Assembly: GCA_039976075.1 (NCBI GenBank)
Contig: JBDWFY010000011.1
Location: 310,001-374,000 of the forward strand
Direction: 5' to 3'
DNA length: 64,000 nt
DNA from: JBDWFY01 sp039976075
Lineage (GTDB): Bacteria; Pseudomonadota; Alphaproteobacteria; Rhizobiales; Stappiaceae
Numbering within the stretch: the stretch's first letter is position 1; each line of letters begins with the position of its first letter. Below, piece after piece: positions 25,489-34,491 of the stretch. The notes beneath the pieces are model-generated. The model was not told the DNA's origin. It did not search any database and saw only the letters and a list, made by a program, of their open reading frames with translations. The position numbers were made by a program, and so were the translations under genes.

Positions 25489-26685
25489 ATGGATTTCAAA
25501 AGCAAAGACTATCTGCAAGCGCATATTGCGAAGATCATGGACTTTTATCATCCGACTTGCATGGACGTCGAATATGGTGGCTATATCAATCAGTTACTCG
25601 ATGATGGAACAGTCTTTGACCAGACCACCAAGCATCTGGTCGGCACCTGCCGGTTTGTCTACAACTTCTCGCTCGCCTCTCTTGTGTTGGGGCGCGAAGA
25701 CTTCAGGCAGGCCGCCGCTCATGGCATTGCCTTTCTGCTGGATCATCATCGTCAGCCCGACGGCGGCTACGCATGGGTGCTGGACCGCCATCGGGTGAGC
25801 GACGGCACCTATCACTGCTATGGCCATGCGTTTGTGCTTCTCGCTGCGGCGGGGGCAAAAAAAGCCGGAGCCGAGCGTGCCGATGAATTAATCGATGATA
25901 TCTGGACATTGCTTGAAACCCGGTTCTGGGACGCAAAAGCCCGGCTTTATGTAGATGAAATCGCCGCTGGCGACTGGACGGCAATTGACGCCTATCGCGG
26001 GCAAAACGCCAACATGCATATGTGCGAAGCAATGCTGGCCGCCTACGAGGCCACAAGCAACGCCCGCTATCTGGATCGGGCAGACCTTCTGGCCGAGCGG
26101 ATATGTGTGGATCTGGCTGCCCATGCGGACGGGTTGGTCTGGGAACACTACAACACCGATTGGTCGCATGACTGGGATTACAACAAAGACGATCCCAAGA
26201 ATCTTTTCCGCCCGTTTGGTTACTTGCCGGGGCATTTCGTTGAATGGTCGAAGCTACTGCTCATTCTCAACCGGCATCGCCCGTCGGATTGGCGAATACC
26301 AAAGGCGGAATTTCTGTTCAAGGCGGCGATGGATACAGCCTGGCAAGCAGACACAGGGGCGATCAATTACACCTTCGCACCGGATGGCGAAATCCTGGAT
26401 TCCGATCAGTATTACTGGGTGTTCTCGGAAACGATTGGATCATCAGCTCTGTTGGCCATGGAAACCGGAAAATCGGAATACTGGGACTGGTATGACCGTG
26501 CTTGGACCTATGCGGACACGTATTTCGTCGATCACGAATTTGGTGGCTGGTATCGCGTGCTGGACCATTCAGGCACCAGATACAGCAACGAAAAAAGTCC
26601 GGCATCAAAGACCGACTACCACCCGCTTTCAGCCTGTTTCGAAGTGCTGGAAGCGTATCGAAATGTTGGCAACCACATCAATTAA
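25489..26685 (+). CDS. AGE family epimerase/isomerase
   Basis: A 398-residue (alpha/alpha)6-barrel enzyme of the N-acylglucosamine 2-epimerase family. The family includes aldose-ketose isomerases for mannose and related sugars, and cellobiose epimerases. Key histidine-bearing segments are YHCYGHAFVLLAAAGA (about residue 108), YLPGHFVEWSKLLLIL (about residue 246) and DYHPLSACFEVLEAYR near the C-terminus. The length fits mannose isomerase-type (YihS-like) members. It lies between the SDR and the ABC binding protein, so it probably interconverts an imported sugar. Which one is unknown. Confidence 0.85.
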   Translation: MDFKSKDYLQAHIAKIMDFYHPTCMDVEYGGYINQLLDDGTVFDQTTKHLVGTCRFVYNFSLASLVLGREDFRQAAAHGIAFLLDHHRQPDGGYAWVLDRHRVSDGTYHCYGHAFVLLAAAGAKKAGAERADELIDDIWTLLETRFWDAKARLYVDEIAAGDWTAIDAYRGQNANMHMCEAMLAAYEATSNARYLDRADLLAERICVDLAAHADGLVWEHYNTDWSHDWDYNKDDPKNLFRPFGYLPGHFVEWSKLLLILNRHRPSDWRIPKAEFLFKAAMDTAWQADTGAINYTFAPDGEILDSDQYYWVFSETIGSSALLAMETGKSEYWDWYDRAWTYADTYFVDHEFGGWYRVLDHSGTRYSNEKSPASKTDYHPLSACFEVLEAYRNVGNHIN

Positions 26686-26706
26686 AAACCCAATAGGAGG
26701 GGACCC

Positions 26707-27687
26707 ATGAATACGACCATCAAGAAACTATTGTCGGCATCTCTGCTGAGTCTTGCCTTCGCGACCAGTGGAGCCGTGGCGCAGGAAGACCTCCGGTTCA
26801 CGGTTCTGACCCAGACCGGTATCGACAATACATTCTGGCAGGCAATCAAACGCGGCATGGATGATGCCTGCGAAGACTATCAGGTAGACTGCCAACTGTT
26901 GTTTACCCAGGAAAACGGCAACCTGCAGATGCACCTGCAAAACCTGGAAACCACCATTGCCCAGGGTGTCGACGGGGTCGCGACGGTTATCGTGGATGAC
27001 AACCTCTATGACGATGCCATTGCGCGGGCGGTCGAAGCCGATATTCCGGTGGTCACGATCAATGTTGATGACACCGAGGGCGCAGCAGGCAATGGGCGTC
27101 TGGCATTTATCGGTCAGGACCTGTTCCAGGCGGGTTACGAGGTTGCCAAAGGTCTATTGGCCGGCATGGACAAAAGCGCGCCGCAGCACGTGCTATTGGG
27201 CCTCGCACGACCAGGTGAATCCTGGGCGGAAGATCGGATTGGCGGCGCCAGAAAGTACCTGGATGAAGCGATCGACGACGGCTGGAACCTGACCCATGAA
27301 ACCATCGATTCTGCAAACGACCTCTCGGTCACAGGTCAGAGAATTTGTCAGTATGTTCAAGGCAATGGCAATACCACGGCAGTGATTGGTGCGGGTTTCT
27401 GGTTCGCCGGTGCCGGTGAATGCCTGCGCGATCTTGGTGTCGCTCCGAACACGATCCAGATGGGGGGATTTGATCTGGTTCCGATCCTTTTGGATGAGAT
27501 GAATAAAGGTTATGTGCACCTGACCGTCGATCAGCAGCCCTATCTGCAAGGATATCTGCCGATCCAGCAACTTTATTTCATCAACAAGTTCGGCTTGTCA
27601 GCATTTGACGTCAACACCGGCAAGGCGTTGATCCGGCCTGCAGATGTCGCCGCGGTCGAGAAGTTCTCGGCAATGGGTGTCAGATAA
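26707..27687 (+). CDS. Sugar ABC transporter substrate-binding protein
   Basis: A 326-residue periplasmic binding protein of the ribose/galactose (periplasmic_binding_4) type. A signal peptide covers about residues 1-25 (KKLLSASLLSLAFATSGAVA, then QEDLRF). The ligand domain has FTVLTQTGIDNTFWQAIKRG near the start and VDGVATVIVDDNLYDDAI near residue 90. GGGAGG lies upstream of the ATG in the 21-base gap after the epimerase. It is followed by a GC-rich hairpin before the permease gene. The other transporter parts are the next two genes. Confidence 0.9.
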   Translation: MNTTIKKLLSASLLSLAFATSGAVAQEDLRFTVLTQTGIDNTFWQAIKRGMDDACEDYQVDCQLLFTQENGNLQMHLQNLETTIAQGVDGVATVIVDDNLYDDAIARAVEADIPVVTINVDDTEGAAGNGRLAFIGQDLFQAGYEVAKGLLAGMDKSAPQHVLLGLARPGESWAEDRIGGARKYLDEAIDDGWNLTHETIDSANDLSVTGQRICQYVQGNGNTTAVIGAGFWFAGAGECLRDLGVAPNTIQMGGFDLVPILLDEMNKGYVHLTVDQQPYLQGYLPIQQLYFINKFGLSAFDVNTGKALIRPADVAAVEKFSAMGVR

Positions 27688-27704
27688 AACGGTTGAAGCA
27701 CGTG

Positions 27705-27729
27705 TGGCCCCGCTCTTTCTGCGGGGCCA
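27705..27729 (+). promoter_or_regulatory. Perfect 9-bp GC hairpin after the sugar-binding-protein gene
   Basis: TGGCCCCGC at 27705-27713 pairs with GCGGGGCCA at 27721-27729 around TCTTTCT. It begins 17 bases after the stop codon and has no T-run. It is probably an mRNA-stabilising or attenuating element that favours the binding protein over the permease. Confidence 0.65.
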
Positions 27730-27784
27730 AGCATTCCATGAACATTCCGACAAAACCAACGTCTCATTCTACGGGCCCTTGAAC

Positions 27785-28759
27785 ATGTCACTGCGACATA
27801 TTTTGCAATCTAAACCGGAAGCAAGCGCATTTCTGATGCTGATGTTTCTGACGCTGGTTTTCAGCCTGCTGTCTCCTGCGTTCATGACATACGGGAATTT
27901 TCAGGTTGTGCTTCAGCCGATCCCGGAAATTGCGCTGGTGGCAATCGGTGTGACCATCCTGATGATCTCGGGTGAATTTGATTTGTCGGTCGGCTCGGTA
28001 TTTGCCCTGTCACCAATGGTGATGGTGCTTGCTATGGCGGCAGGTGTGCCACTCCCGATCTGCATGGTGGCCGGGCTCGTGGTTGCGGCCATGGTTGGTC
28101 TGGTCAACGCCGCGATCACCATCCGGCTGGGTCTTCCCTCCTTTATTGCGACGCTTGGCATGCTGTTCATGGCACGCAGTCTGACCATTGTAATTTCAGG
28201 AGGATTTCCCCCAGCTTTCCCGCGTGATCTTGATCTTTGGTGGATCGTCGGCAAGGTCGATTTGTTGCGCGTTTCGATATTCTGGCTGCTGGGCATTGGC
28301 ATTTTACTTGGTATCTGGCTGCGGAAATTCGATTTTGGCAGTTGGGTTTTCGCCACCGGAGGCAACCGCGAGGCGGCGCGTGACATGGGGATCAATACCA
28401 ACCTGGTCAAGACCACCGCCTTTATACTGTGTTCAGTATTGGCGGGGTTTGCCGGAATGATCCAGGTGTTCCGCATCAAGGCCATCGTGCCATCCATGGG
28501 CACCGGCTATGAACTGACCGCGATTGCGGCTGCGGTCATCGGCGGCGCCGCTTTGACGGGGGGTATCGGCTCAGTCGTTGGCGCCGTGATCGGGGCTCTT
28601 CTTATCGCGTTTATCGAAAACATCATCATCCTGACTCGGATCGACGCCAACTGGTTCCGGTTTGCCGTGGGTGCGATGATCGTAGTCGCCGTAACAATCA
28701 ACAAAATGACCCGCGATGCAGCAGGACGCGGCAAACACAAGGATAGCGATGATGAGTGA
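27785..28759 (+). CDS. Sugar ABC transporter permease (RbsC type)
   Basis: A 324-residue inner-membrane permease of the BPD_transp_2 family with eight to ten hydrophobic segments. GEFDLSVGSVFALSP (about residue 62) and the conserved GAALTGGIGSVVGAVIGALL near residue 265 are family signatures. The frame is open from 27644, overlapping the binding-protein gene. I chose the ATG at 27785, which opens directly on the hydrophobic N-terminus. It would form a homodimer, since only one permease gene is present in this operon. It overlaps the ATPase gene by a few bases. Confidence 0.9.
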   Translation: MSLRHILQSKPEASAFLMLMFLTLVFSLLSPAFMTYGNFQVVLQPIPEIALVAIGVTILMISGEFDLSVGSVFALSPMVMVLAMAAGVPLPICMVAGLVVAAMVGLVNAAITIRLGLPSFIATLGMLFMARSLTIVISGGFPPAFPRDLDLWWIVGKVDLLRVSIFWLLGIGILLGIWLRKFDFGSWVFATGGNREAARDMGINTNLVKTTAFILCSVLAGFAGMIQVFRIKAIVPSMGTGYELTAIAAAVIGGAALTGGIGSVVGAVIGALLIAFIENIIILTRIDANWFRFAVGAMIVVAVTINKMTRDAAGRGKHKDSDDE

Positions 28760-29486
28760 GCCGCATCTCTCTGTTCGCGGGCTGCACAAGTGGTATGGCG
28801 CTGTTCATGCGCTGCGCGATCTTGATCTGGATATACCCAAAGGGCAGGTGCTTGGTCTTATTGGCGATAACGGCGCCGGTAAATCGACCTTCATCAAAAT
28901 TTTGTCCGGGGTCCACAGACAGACCGAGGGTCAAATTCAATTTGAAGGCCAGCCTGCCGATATAGCCACGCCCCGTGACGCAATGAACCTGGGGATTGAG
29001 ACCATCTATCAATACACTGCGATGGTTCCCGAAATGTCCATTGCCCGTAATCTGTTTATCGGTCGTGAAAAACGAAAATGGGGGGGGCGTGGATTTGGTT
29101 TCCTGGATGAACCAGCCATGGCCAAGGAAGCCCTGGAAGCAATTGCCGATGTGGGGCTGCACCTGCGGTCCGCTGAAGCGCCGGTGAAAGACCTGTCCGG
29201 TGGCCAACTGCAAGGGGTCGCTATTGCGCGGGCCATGCACTTTCGTTCGCGGATGCTGATCCTTGATGAGCCGACCAATCATCTGTCGGTGAAGGAAACC
29301 AGCAAGGTGCTTGATTACGTGCGCCAACTGGGTGCTCAGGGCATCACCGTGATTTTCATCAGCCATAACCTTCATCACGTTCACGAGGTGTCGGATCGGA
29401 TTGTCGCATTTGCGCGGGGCAGCAAAGTCGCCGATTTGAATGCATCGGATACTGACGTGCCGATCATGATCGATCTCATTACCTAA
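28752..29486 (+). CDS. Sugar ABC transporter ATP-binding protein (single domain)
   Basis: A 244-residue ATPase with Walker A GDNGAGKST (about residue 37), signature LSGGQLQ (about residue 145) and Walker B MLILDEPTNHL followed by the H-loop FISHNLHHVHE. Most sugar-family ATPases such as RbsA have two domains in about 500 residues. This one has a single domain, so two copies would assemble per transporter. The ATG at 28752 (or 28749) lies inside the end of the permease gene, giving translational coupling. It would drive uptake of the sugar handled by the operon. Confidence 0.9.
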   Translation: MSEPHLSVRGLHKWYGAVHALRDLDLDIPKGQVLGLIGDNGAGKSTFIKILSGVHRQTEGQIQFEGQPADIATPRDAMNLGIETIYQYTAMVPEMSIARNLFIGREKRKWGGRGFGFLDEPAMAKEALEAIADVGLHLRSAEAPVKDLSGGQLQGVAIARAMHFRSRMLILDEPTNHLSVKETSKVLDYVRQLGAQGITVIFISHNLHHVHEVSDRIVAFARGSKVADLNASDTDVPIMIDLIT

Positions 29487-29503
29487 TTCGCAGGAGCAAT
29501 GCG

Positions 29504-30751
29504 ATGAAACGACCCAAGATCGTCGACATTCGCGCCACCACGGTTGCTGTTCCTCTGGAAGCGCCTATCCGCCATTCGAATGGCGCTCACTGGGGTAAAT
29601 TCGTGCGTACCGTCGTGGAGGTCGAAACCGATACGGGGTTGATTGGTCTGGGCGAGATGGGCGGTGGCGGCGAAAGCGCTGAAGCTGCGTTTCGTGGACT
29701 GAAATCCTATCTGGTTGGGCACGATCCGTTCGAGTTAGAAGCCCTGTGGTTCAAGATCTGCAATCCGACGGCGAGCCTTTATAACAATCGCATCCAGCTG
29801 CACGCCGCCATTGAATTTGCCTGCCTGGACATCATGGGCAAGTGCTTCGGTGTGCCGGTCTACGATCTTCTTGGTGGAAAATTACGCGATGAAGTGGGTT
29901 TCGCATCATATCTTTTCTTTCGATACAACAACCCCAGCCGCGGTGGTGAAGTGCGTACCGCAGACCAGCTTGTGTGCGAAGCACGAAGACTAAAAGAAAA
30001 ACATGGTTTCACAGCTCATAAACTCAAGTCCGGAGTGTTCCCGCCTGACTACGAACTTGAGCTGTTTCGAGCCCTGGCGCATGAGTTCCCCGAAGATACG
30101 GTTCGTTACGATCCCAATGCTGCGCATTCTGTCGAAGAGGCGATCCGGTTTGGCCATGGCATCGAAGACTTGCGCAACGATTACTTCGAGGATCCGACCT
30201 GGGGTCTGAACGGTATGCGCCGCGTACGCGAGGCTGTGCGAATCCCGACGGCCACCAATACGGTTGTGATTAATTTTGAACAGCTTTCATCCAATGTCCT
30301 GAACCCGGCCGTCGATGTCATCCTGCTCGACACCACATTCTGGGGCGGCATCCGCCAATGCATCAAGGCTGCACAGGTCTGCGACACATTCCAGCTCGGC
30401 ATTGCGGTGCATTCGTCTGGCGAATTGGGCATACAGCTTGCCACAATGCTGCACCTTGGGGCGGCTCTGCCCAATCTCGTCTTCAAAGCGGATGCGCACT
30501 ACCATCACCTGTTGGATGATGTGATTGAGGGTGGGTTGATGAACTATCAGGATGGCAAGATCAAAGTGCCGACAGGACCGGGGCTTGGCGTGGAACTGGA
30601 TCGGGACAAGCTGGCCAAATACTCTGAATATTACAAAGAATTCGGCGGGTACCCTTATGACCGAGACCCCGGACGCCGGGACTGGTTCTCGCTTGTGCCG
30701 AATACCCGCTGGGCCAATCCGGCGGTCTCGGTGGAAGATGACGCCAGTTAG
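29504..30751 (+). CDS. Enolase-superfamily sugar-acid dehydratase (mandelate racemase/glucarate dehydratase-like)
   Basis: A 415-residue enolase-superfamily enzyme. The N-terminal capping domain precedes the barrel lysine motif HKLKSG (about residue 171; KxK), the metal ligands RYDPNAAHS and YFEDPTWG, and the late GIAVHSSGELGIQL with the general acid/base histidine. Spacing and the ATNTVV and LLDTTFWGG segments recall the glucarate dehydratase subgroup. Such enzymes convert an aldonic or aldaric acid to its 2-keto-3-deoxy acid by abstracting an alpha proton. It lies 17 bases after the ATPase. Its substrate would be the acid released by the SMP-30 lactonase downstream. Confidence 0.88.
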   Translation: MKRPKIVDIRATTVAVPLEAPIRHSNGAHWGKFVRTVVEVETDTGLIGLGEMGGGGESAEAAFRGLKSYLVGHDPFELEALWFKICNPTASLYNNRIQLHAAIEFACLDIMGKCFGVPVYDLLGGKLRDEVGFASYLFFRYNNPSRGGEVRTADQLVCEARRLKEKHGFTAHKLKSGVFPPDYELELFRALAHEFPEDTVRYDPNAAHSVEEAIRFGHGIEDLRNDYFEDPTWGLNGMRRVREAVRIPTATNTVVINFEQLSSNVLNPAVDVILLDTTFWGGIRQCIKAAQVCDTFQLGIAVHSSGELGIQLATMLHLGAALPNLVFKADAHYHHLLDDVIEGGLMNYQDGKIKVPTGPGLGVELDRDKLAKYSEYYKEFGGYPYDRDPGRRDWFSLVPNTRWANPAVSVEDDAS

Positions 30752-30765
30752 AAGGGACCGGGCAG

Positions 30766-31668
30766 ATGGTGAGCGCATTCGAGGTCATTGCGGAAATCCG
30801 TGATCAGGTCGGTGAGAGCCCGATCTGGGATGCAGAGTCGCAGAGCCTCTATTGGGTTGATATCATTGGTAAAGCCATTCGCCGTTACGATACAGCCACA
30901 CGTAAGGTCAGGTCGTGGGATTCGGACGATTTTCCGACAGCAATTGCCTTGCGACAATCAACATCGGGCGCGGTGGTTGCCCTGGCAAACGGTGTGGCGA
31001 GGTTTGACTTTGAAACCGGCGGGTTCTCAGAATTCAGCTTTCCTGATCCAACGGACGGCAATCGGCTCAACGAGGGACGCTGCGATCCGGCGGGGCGGCT
31101 CTGGGTGGGATCGATGTGCACCAACCTGAACCCCGATGGCAGCGGACGGGAAATTGATAGAAACAGCGGCGCGTTGTTCCGGATAGACCCAGACGGAACC
31201 GTTACGCGTCATACTCAATTCGAGTTCGGAATTTCCAACACCATGGCCTGGTCCCCGGACCATAAAACCTTTTACTTTGGCGACAGCCTGCGCAACGTGA
31301 TTTTTGCCTTCGACTACGACGCCGAAACCGGAGATCTGCACAATCGTCGTGTACTGATCGAGGATTATCCCCACGGCGTCCCCGACGGGTCCGGAATTGA
31401 TGCCGAGGGTTGTTTGTGGAATGCCCGTTTTGGCGGCGGTCGCATCATCCGCATTACGCCTGACGGTCGGGTCGATCGGGAGATCACCGTGCCGATGACC
31501 AATCCGACCAGTTGTACATTTGGCGGTGCCGATCGCAGGACACTCTTTGTTACATCGGCGCAGTTTACGCTGACCCAGGCACAATTGCTGGCCAATCCGC
31601 TCGAAGGGGCCGTGCTTGCGATAGACGCAGATTGTAGAGGCCAGCCGGATTATAGATTTGCGGGCTGA
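30766..31668 (+). CDS. SMP-30/gluconolactonase family lactonase
   Basis: A 300-residue six-bladed propeller of the SMP-30/regucalcin family, which hydrolyses sugar lactones with a divalent metal. Family segments are EIRDQVGESPIWDAESQSLY at the start (metal-ligand glutamate), LNEGRCDPAGRLWVGSM (about residue 103), SNTMAWSPDHKTFYFGDS and GIDAEGCLWNARFGGG (late metal-ligand aspartate). It is the last gene of the operon, 14 bases after the dehydratase. It would open the lactone made by the SDR and hand the acid to the dehydratase. Confidence 0.9.
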   Translation: MVSAFEVIAEIRDQVGESPIWDAESQSLYWVDIIGKAIRRYDTATRKVRSWDSDDFPTAIALRQSTSGAVVALANGVARFDFETGGFSEFSFPDPTDGNRLNEGRCDPAGRLWVGSMCTNLNPDGSGREIDRNSGALFRIDPDGTVTRHTQFEFGISNTMAWSPDHKTFYFGDSLRNVIFAFDYDAETGDLHNRRVLIEDYPHGVPDGSGIDAEGCLWNARFGGGRIIRITPDGRVDREITVPMTNPTSCTFGGADRRTLFVTSAQFTLTQAQLLANPLEGAVLAIDADCRGQPDYRFAG

Positions 31669-32054
31669 ATTGACGTCCTCGCACAACGCCAGGCAAGTGC
31701 GCAAGCGCACGGCGCAGCTGGGACGTCATTATCCGCCGATTTGGCCGCAACAGTCCTTGTAGGGCTCGAGGTGGACAATGGTTTCCGCACATCACAACGC
31801 CTTCCGCGATTCCTGGAGACATGTTTCCAGCTGTCTGAATGTCGCACGCCGCGCTGTCAGGACTGCGTGATGCCGGATAGAGCGTAACTTGGAAGTTTGA
31901 ATGTACTTTTGCGACAAGAATACGCGCTAAAACAAAAGCTTGTGGCATTTTGCGCGAGGTGATAGTCACGCGAAAATGTTGCGGGTATAACTCTGTCCTT
32001 GCATTCCAGGGTTGGGCAGCGCAGGCTGAAGATACCCCAGTGAGGAGACCCGAC
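31669..32054. other. Intergenic region, no supported gene
   Basis: About 385 bases between the lactonase stop and the dipeptidase start. The region carries short GACGTC words and a few hairpin-prone stretches, but no long stem with a T-run. I could not identify a gene remnant with confidence. The end nearest 32055 carries the dipeptidase ribosome binding site (GAGGAGACC). Confidence 0.4.
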
Positions 32055-33290
32055 ATGCGCCTGCCTTTTCGCCTTTTCATTGCTTCAGTCCTTACCTGTG
32101 CTGCCGGTTCGGCAATTGCCCAGACGTCCTTGACTGACCCGGGCGTCATGTCGATCCACGATCGTCTCCTGACGCTCGATACGCATGTGGATATTGGCTC
32201 GGGCTATGGAACGGCAGCACTCGATCCCGGAGTGATCAACAGGGCGCAGGTCGATCTGCCTTCCATGCGGATGGGTGGGCTCGATGCCGCGTTCTTCATC
32301 GTCTACACACGCCAGGATGAGCTGACAGCGCGGGGGTATGCCAAGGCCGTTCAGGCTGCAGAGGAAAAGTATCGCGGTATTCTTCGCATGTTGCGCGCCA
32401 ATGCCGACACGATCGGGCTGGCTACCACCGCCGAGGAAGTGGAGGCGCTGGATGCAGAAGGCAAGTTGGTTGCGCTGATCGGCATTGAAAACAGCTATCC
32501 GCTGGGATCCACTCCGGAGGAGGTCAAAGAGGCAGTGTCCTTATGGGCTGAGCGTGGAGCGCGCTACGCGTCTATCACCCATTTCGGGCATAATCAGTTC
32601 GGCGGCTCCTCCAACCCTGTAAAAACGCTCGGTGATGGCGAGGACCCGGGCCTGAGCGATCTGGGAAAAGTGCTGGTTTCCGCGCTGAATGATCATGGCA
32701 TTATGGTCGATATCAGTCATGTCGGGCCGAAAACCGCAGCTGATGCCATGGCGGCATCGCGTGCGCCCGTCATCGCCTCCCACTCCACTGTACAGGCCGT
32801 TTACGATAATCCGCGCGGCCTGACGGATGAGCAGCTTGTGGCGATCCGTGATGCTGGCGGCGTTGCTCAAATCACTGCCTACCGTTCGTACCTTGCCGAT
32901 ATCGATCCACAGATCACCGCCGCCATGAGCGTCTTGCGCGAGCGTCTGGGGCTCAATACCGGTGCGGATTTTGGTGCTGCGTCCGCAGAGACATTGGCGG
33001 AGTACGGACGCGAGCGTGCCCGCATCCGACAAAAGTTTGACGACGTCACCCTGGCGCAGTTTCTCGATCATGTCGATCACGCCGTGAAGGTGGCCGGTGT
33101 CGATCATGTGGGACTATCGGGAGACTTTGACGGTGGCGGTGGAGTCGAAGGCTGGGACAATGCTGCAGACTCACCGAACGTCACTGCCGCCCTGTTAGAG
33201 CGCGGTTACTCCGAGGAAGACCTGGCTAAGATCTGGGGCGGCAACATGCTGCGTGTGATGCGTGACGTGCAGGCTAAGGCAACCAAATAG
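32055..33290 (+). CDS. Exported M19-family dipeptidase
   Basis: A 411-residue membrane-dipeptidase (renal dipeptidase) family metalloenzyme with a clear signal peptide (MRLPFRLFIASVLTCAAG, cut after AIAQ), so it acts in the periplasm. Metal-site features are LDTHVDIGSG (His-x-Asp), IGIENSY (Glu), and the later VDISHVG and VIASHST histidines. The family hydrolyses dipeptides, often with a D-residue at the C-terminal side. I chose the ATG at 32055, which opens the signal peptide, over a frame start 105 bases upstream. It stands alone with no peptide transporter nearby. Confidence 0.88.
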   Translation: MRLPFRLFIASVLTCAAGSAIAQTSLTDPGVMSIHDRLLTLDTHVDIGSGYGTAALDPGVINRAQVDLPSMRMGGLDAAFFIVYTRQDELTARGYAKAVQAAEEKYRGILRMLRANADTIGLATTAEEVEALDAEGKLVALIGIENSYPLGSTPEEVKEAVSLWAERGARYASITHFGHNQFGGSSNPVKTLGDGEDPGLSDLGKVLVSALNDHGIMVDISHVGPKTAADAMAASRAPVIASHSTVQAVYDNPRGLTDEQLVAIRDAGGVAQITAYRSYLADIDPQITAAMSVLRERLGLNTGADFGAASAETLAEYGRERARIRQKFDDVTLAQFLDHVDHAVKVAGVDHVGLSGDFDGGGGVEGWDNAADSPNVTAALLERGYSEEDLAKIWGGNMLRVMRDVQAKATK

Positions 33291-33674
33291 GGCAGGGCTG
33301 GTATCTACCGGTGAAGTCAGGCTGATGCTCTGTGGCAAGTCTTTCCGAAAGATCCTGAAGCGGGCATTGAACATCCGTTTGTGTCGGTGCGCGAACACAA
33401 AGAATTAGCCGCCAACCACAAATCGCTGGTTTATGCGTTAAACGGGCGTGGAAATTGAAAATTCCGAGTCCATAGCGTGACTTAACGGCCACGGGTCTGC
33501 CGGTTTAAGCCCAACACGGCATCACGATGCATCATCATCTTGATTTCGCCTGCTTTTCAGCGTTACGGCTTAGGGCATTGAGCCATCAGGGATTCGCTTT
33601 GTGCTGCCCGTTTTTCAAAAAATTCAGTTGAGTGCGTAGAGCGCGTTTAAAAATTTGAAAGGGAGTTGGAACAG
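33291..33674. other. Intergenic region, no supported gene
   Basis: About 385 bases between the dipeptidase and the first of two paralogous membrane proteins. No domain-bearing frame was seen. The last bases hold GGGAG, nine bases before the ATG at 33675. Confidence 0.4.
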
Positions 33675-34433
33675 ATGACGGATACATCCACCGACCAATA
33701 TAATGAATCGCTGGGCATTGGTGAAATTATCGGCGATACCTTTTCGATCTTTGTTGGTAACATCCCTGCCATCGCGATACTGGGCTGCTTGCCGTCACTG
33801 ATCACACTGGCAGTTATCGGCTTGCTGTTCGGAAATGGATATCTCACTGGTGAGATTGATGCCGATACCTCCGGATTCAGCACCCTGATCGTAACGATTC
33901 TGTCGATGGCGGCTTATGGTGTGACCTCCGCGCTGCTTGTGCAGATGGCGTATGATGCCAAGATTGGGAGGCCGGTTACGCCGGCGCGCTACATCCAGCC
34001 GGCTCTCAGCAGTGTTGTGCCAATTGTAATTCTGACTTTGGTTGCCACCATTGCGATGGGCATCGCGTTTGTGGCTTTAATCGTTCCGGGTCTGTGGGTC
34101 TATGCCGTTTTTTCCGTCTTCATTCCGGCCATTGTCATTGATCGCGCGGGCTTTGCCGCTCTGGGACGCAGTATTGCGCTGACCAAGGAATACCGTTGGC
34201 CTATCATTGGTCTGACACTTGTCATCTGGATCATCGCTGCGGTGGTCAACTTGGGCGGACTGTTTCTCACCGGTCTGATCGGTGGTGGGCTTTTGGTAAA
34301 TATTGTAATTCTTTCAATTGTTTACGGTCTCGCCTACAGCATTTCCGGCATCTCGGTCGCATTGCTTTATGCGCGCCTGAGGGAAATCAAGGAAGGCGCC
34401 AGCGTGAGTGATCTGGTGGCGATTTTTGACTGA
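33675..34433 (+). CDS. Membrane protein, paralogue 1 of a tandem pair
   Basis: A 252-residue polytopic membrane protein with about six hydrophobic segments. It has a conserved N-terminus (GIGEIIGDTFSIFVGNIPAI) and a conserved hydrophobic GLWVYAVFSVFIPAIVIDR segment near residue 150, followed by GRSIALTKEYRWP. The pattern recalls the glycerophosphoryl diester phosphodiesterase membrane-domain and DUF-type families, so it is named only as a membrane protein. The ATG at 33675 is chosen over an in-frame TTG nine bases earlier. The next gene is a close paralogue, so the pair probably arose by duplication and may form a hetero-oligomer. Confidence 0.8.
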   Translation: MTDTSTDQYNESLGIGEIIGDTFSIFVGNIPAIAILGCLPSLITLAVIGLLFGNGYLTGEIDADTSGFSTLIVTILSMAAYGVTSALLVQMAYDAKIGRPVTPARYIQPALSSVVPIVILTLVATIAMGIAFVALIVPGLWVYAVFSVFIPAIVIDRAGFAALGRSIALTKEYRWPIIGLTLVIWIIAAVVNLGGLFLTGLIGGGLLVNIVILSIVYGLAYSISGISVALLYARLREIKEGASVSDLVAIFD

Positions 34434-34491
34434 GGTTGTCGGTTCGGAGTGAGCGCGTGCATTTCTATATTTTGAGAGAGAATGGGATATT

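Noticed and set aside
31669..32054. A pseudogene remnant upstream of the dipeptidase
   Set aside because: No frame on either strand reads as part of a known family, so I describe it only as an intergenic region.
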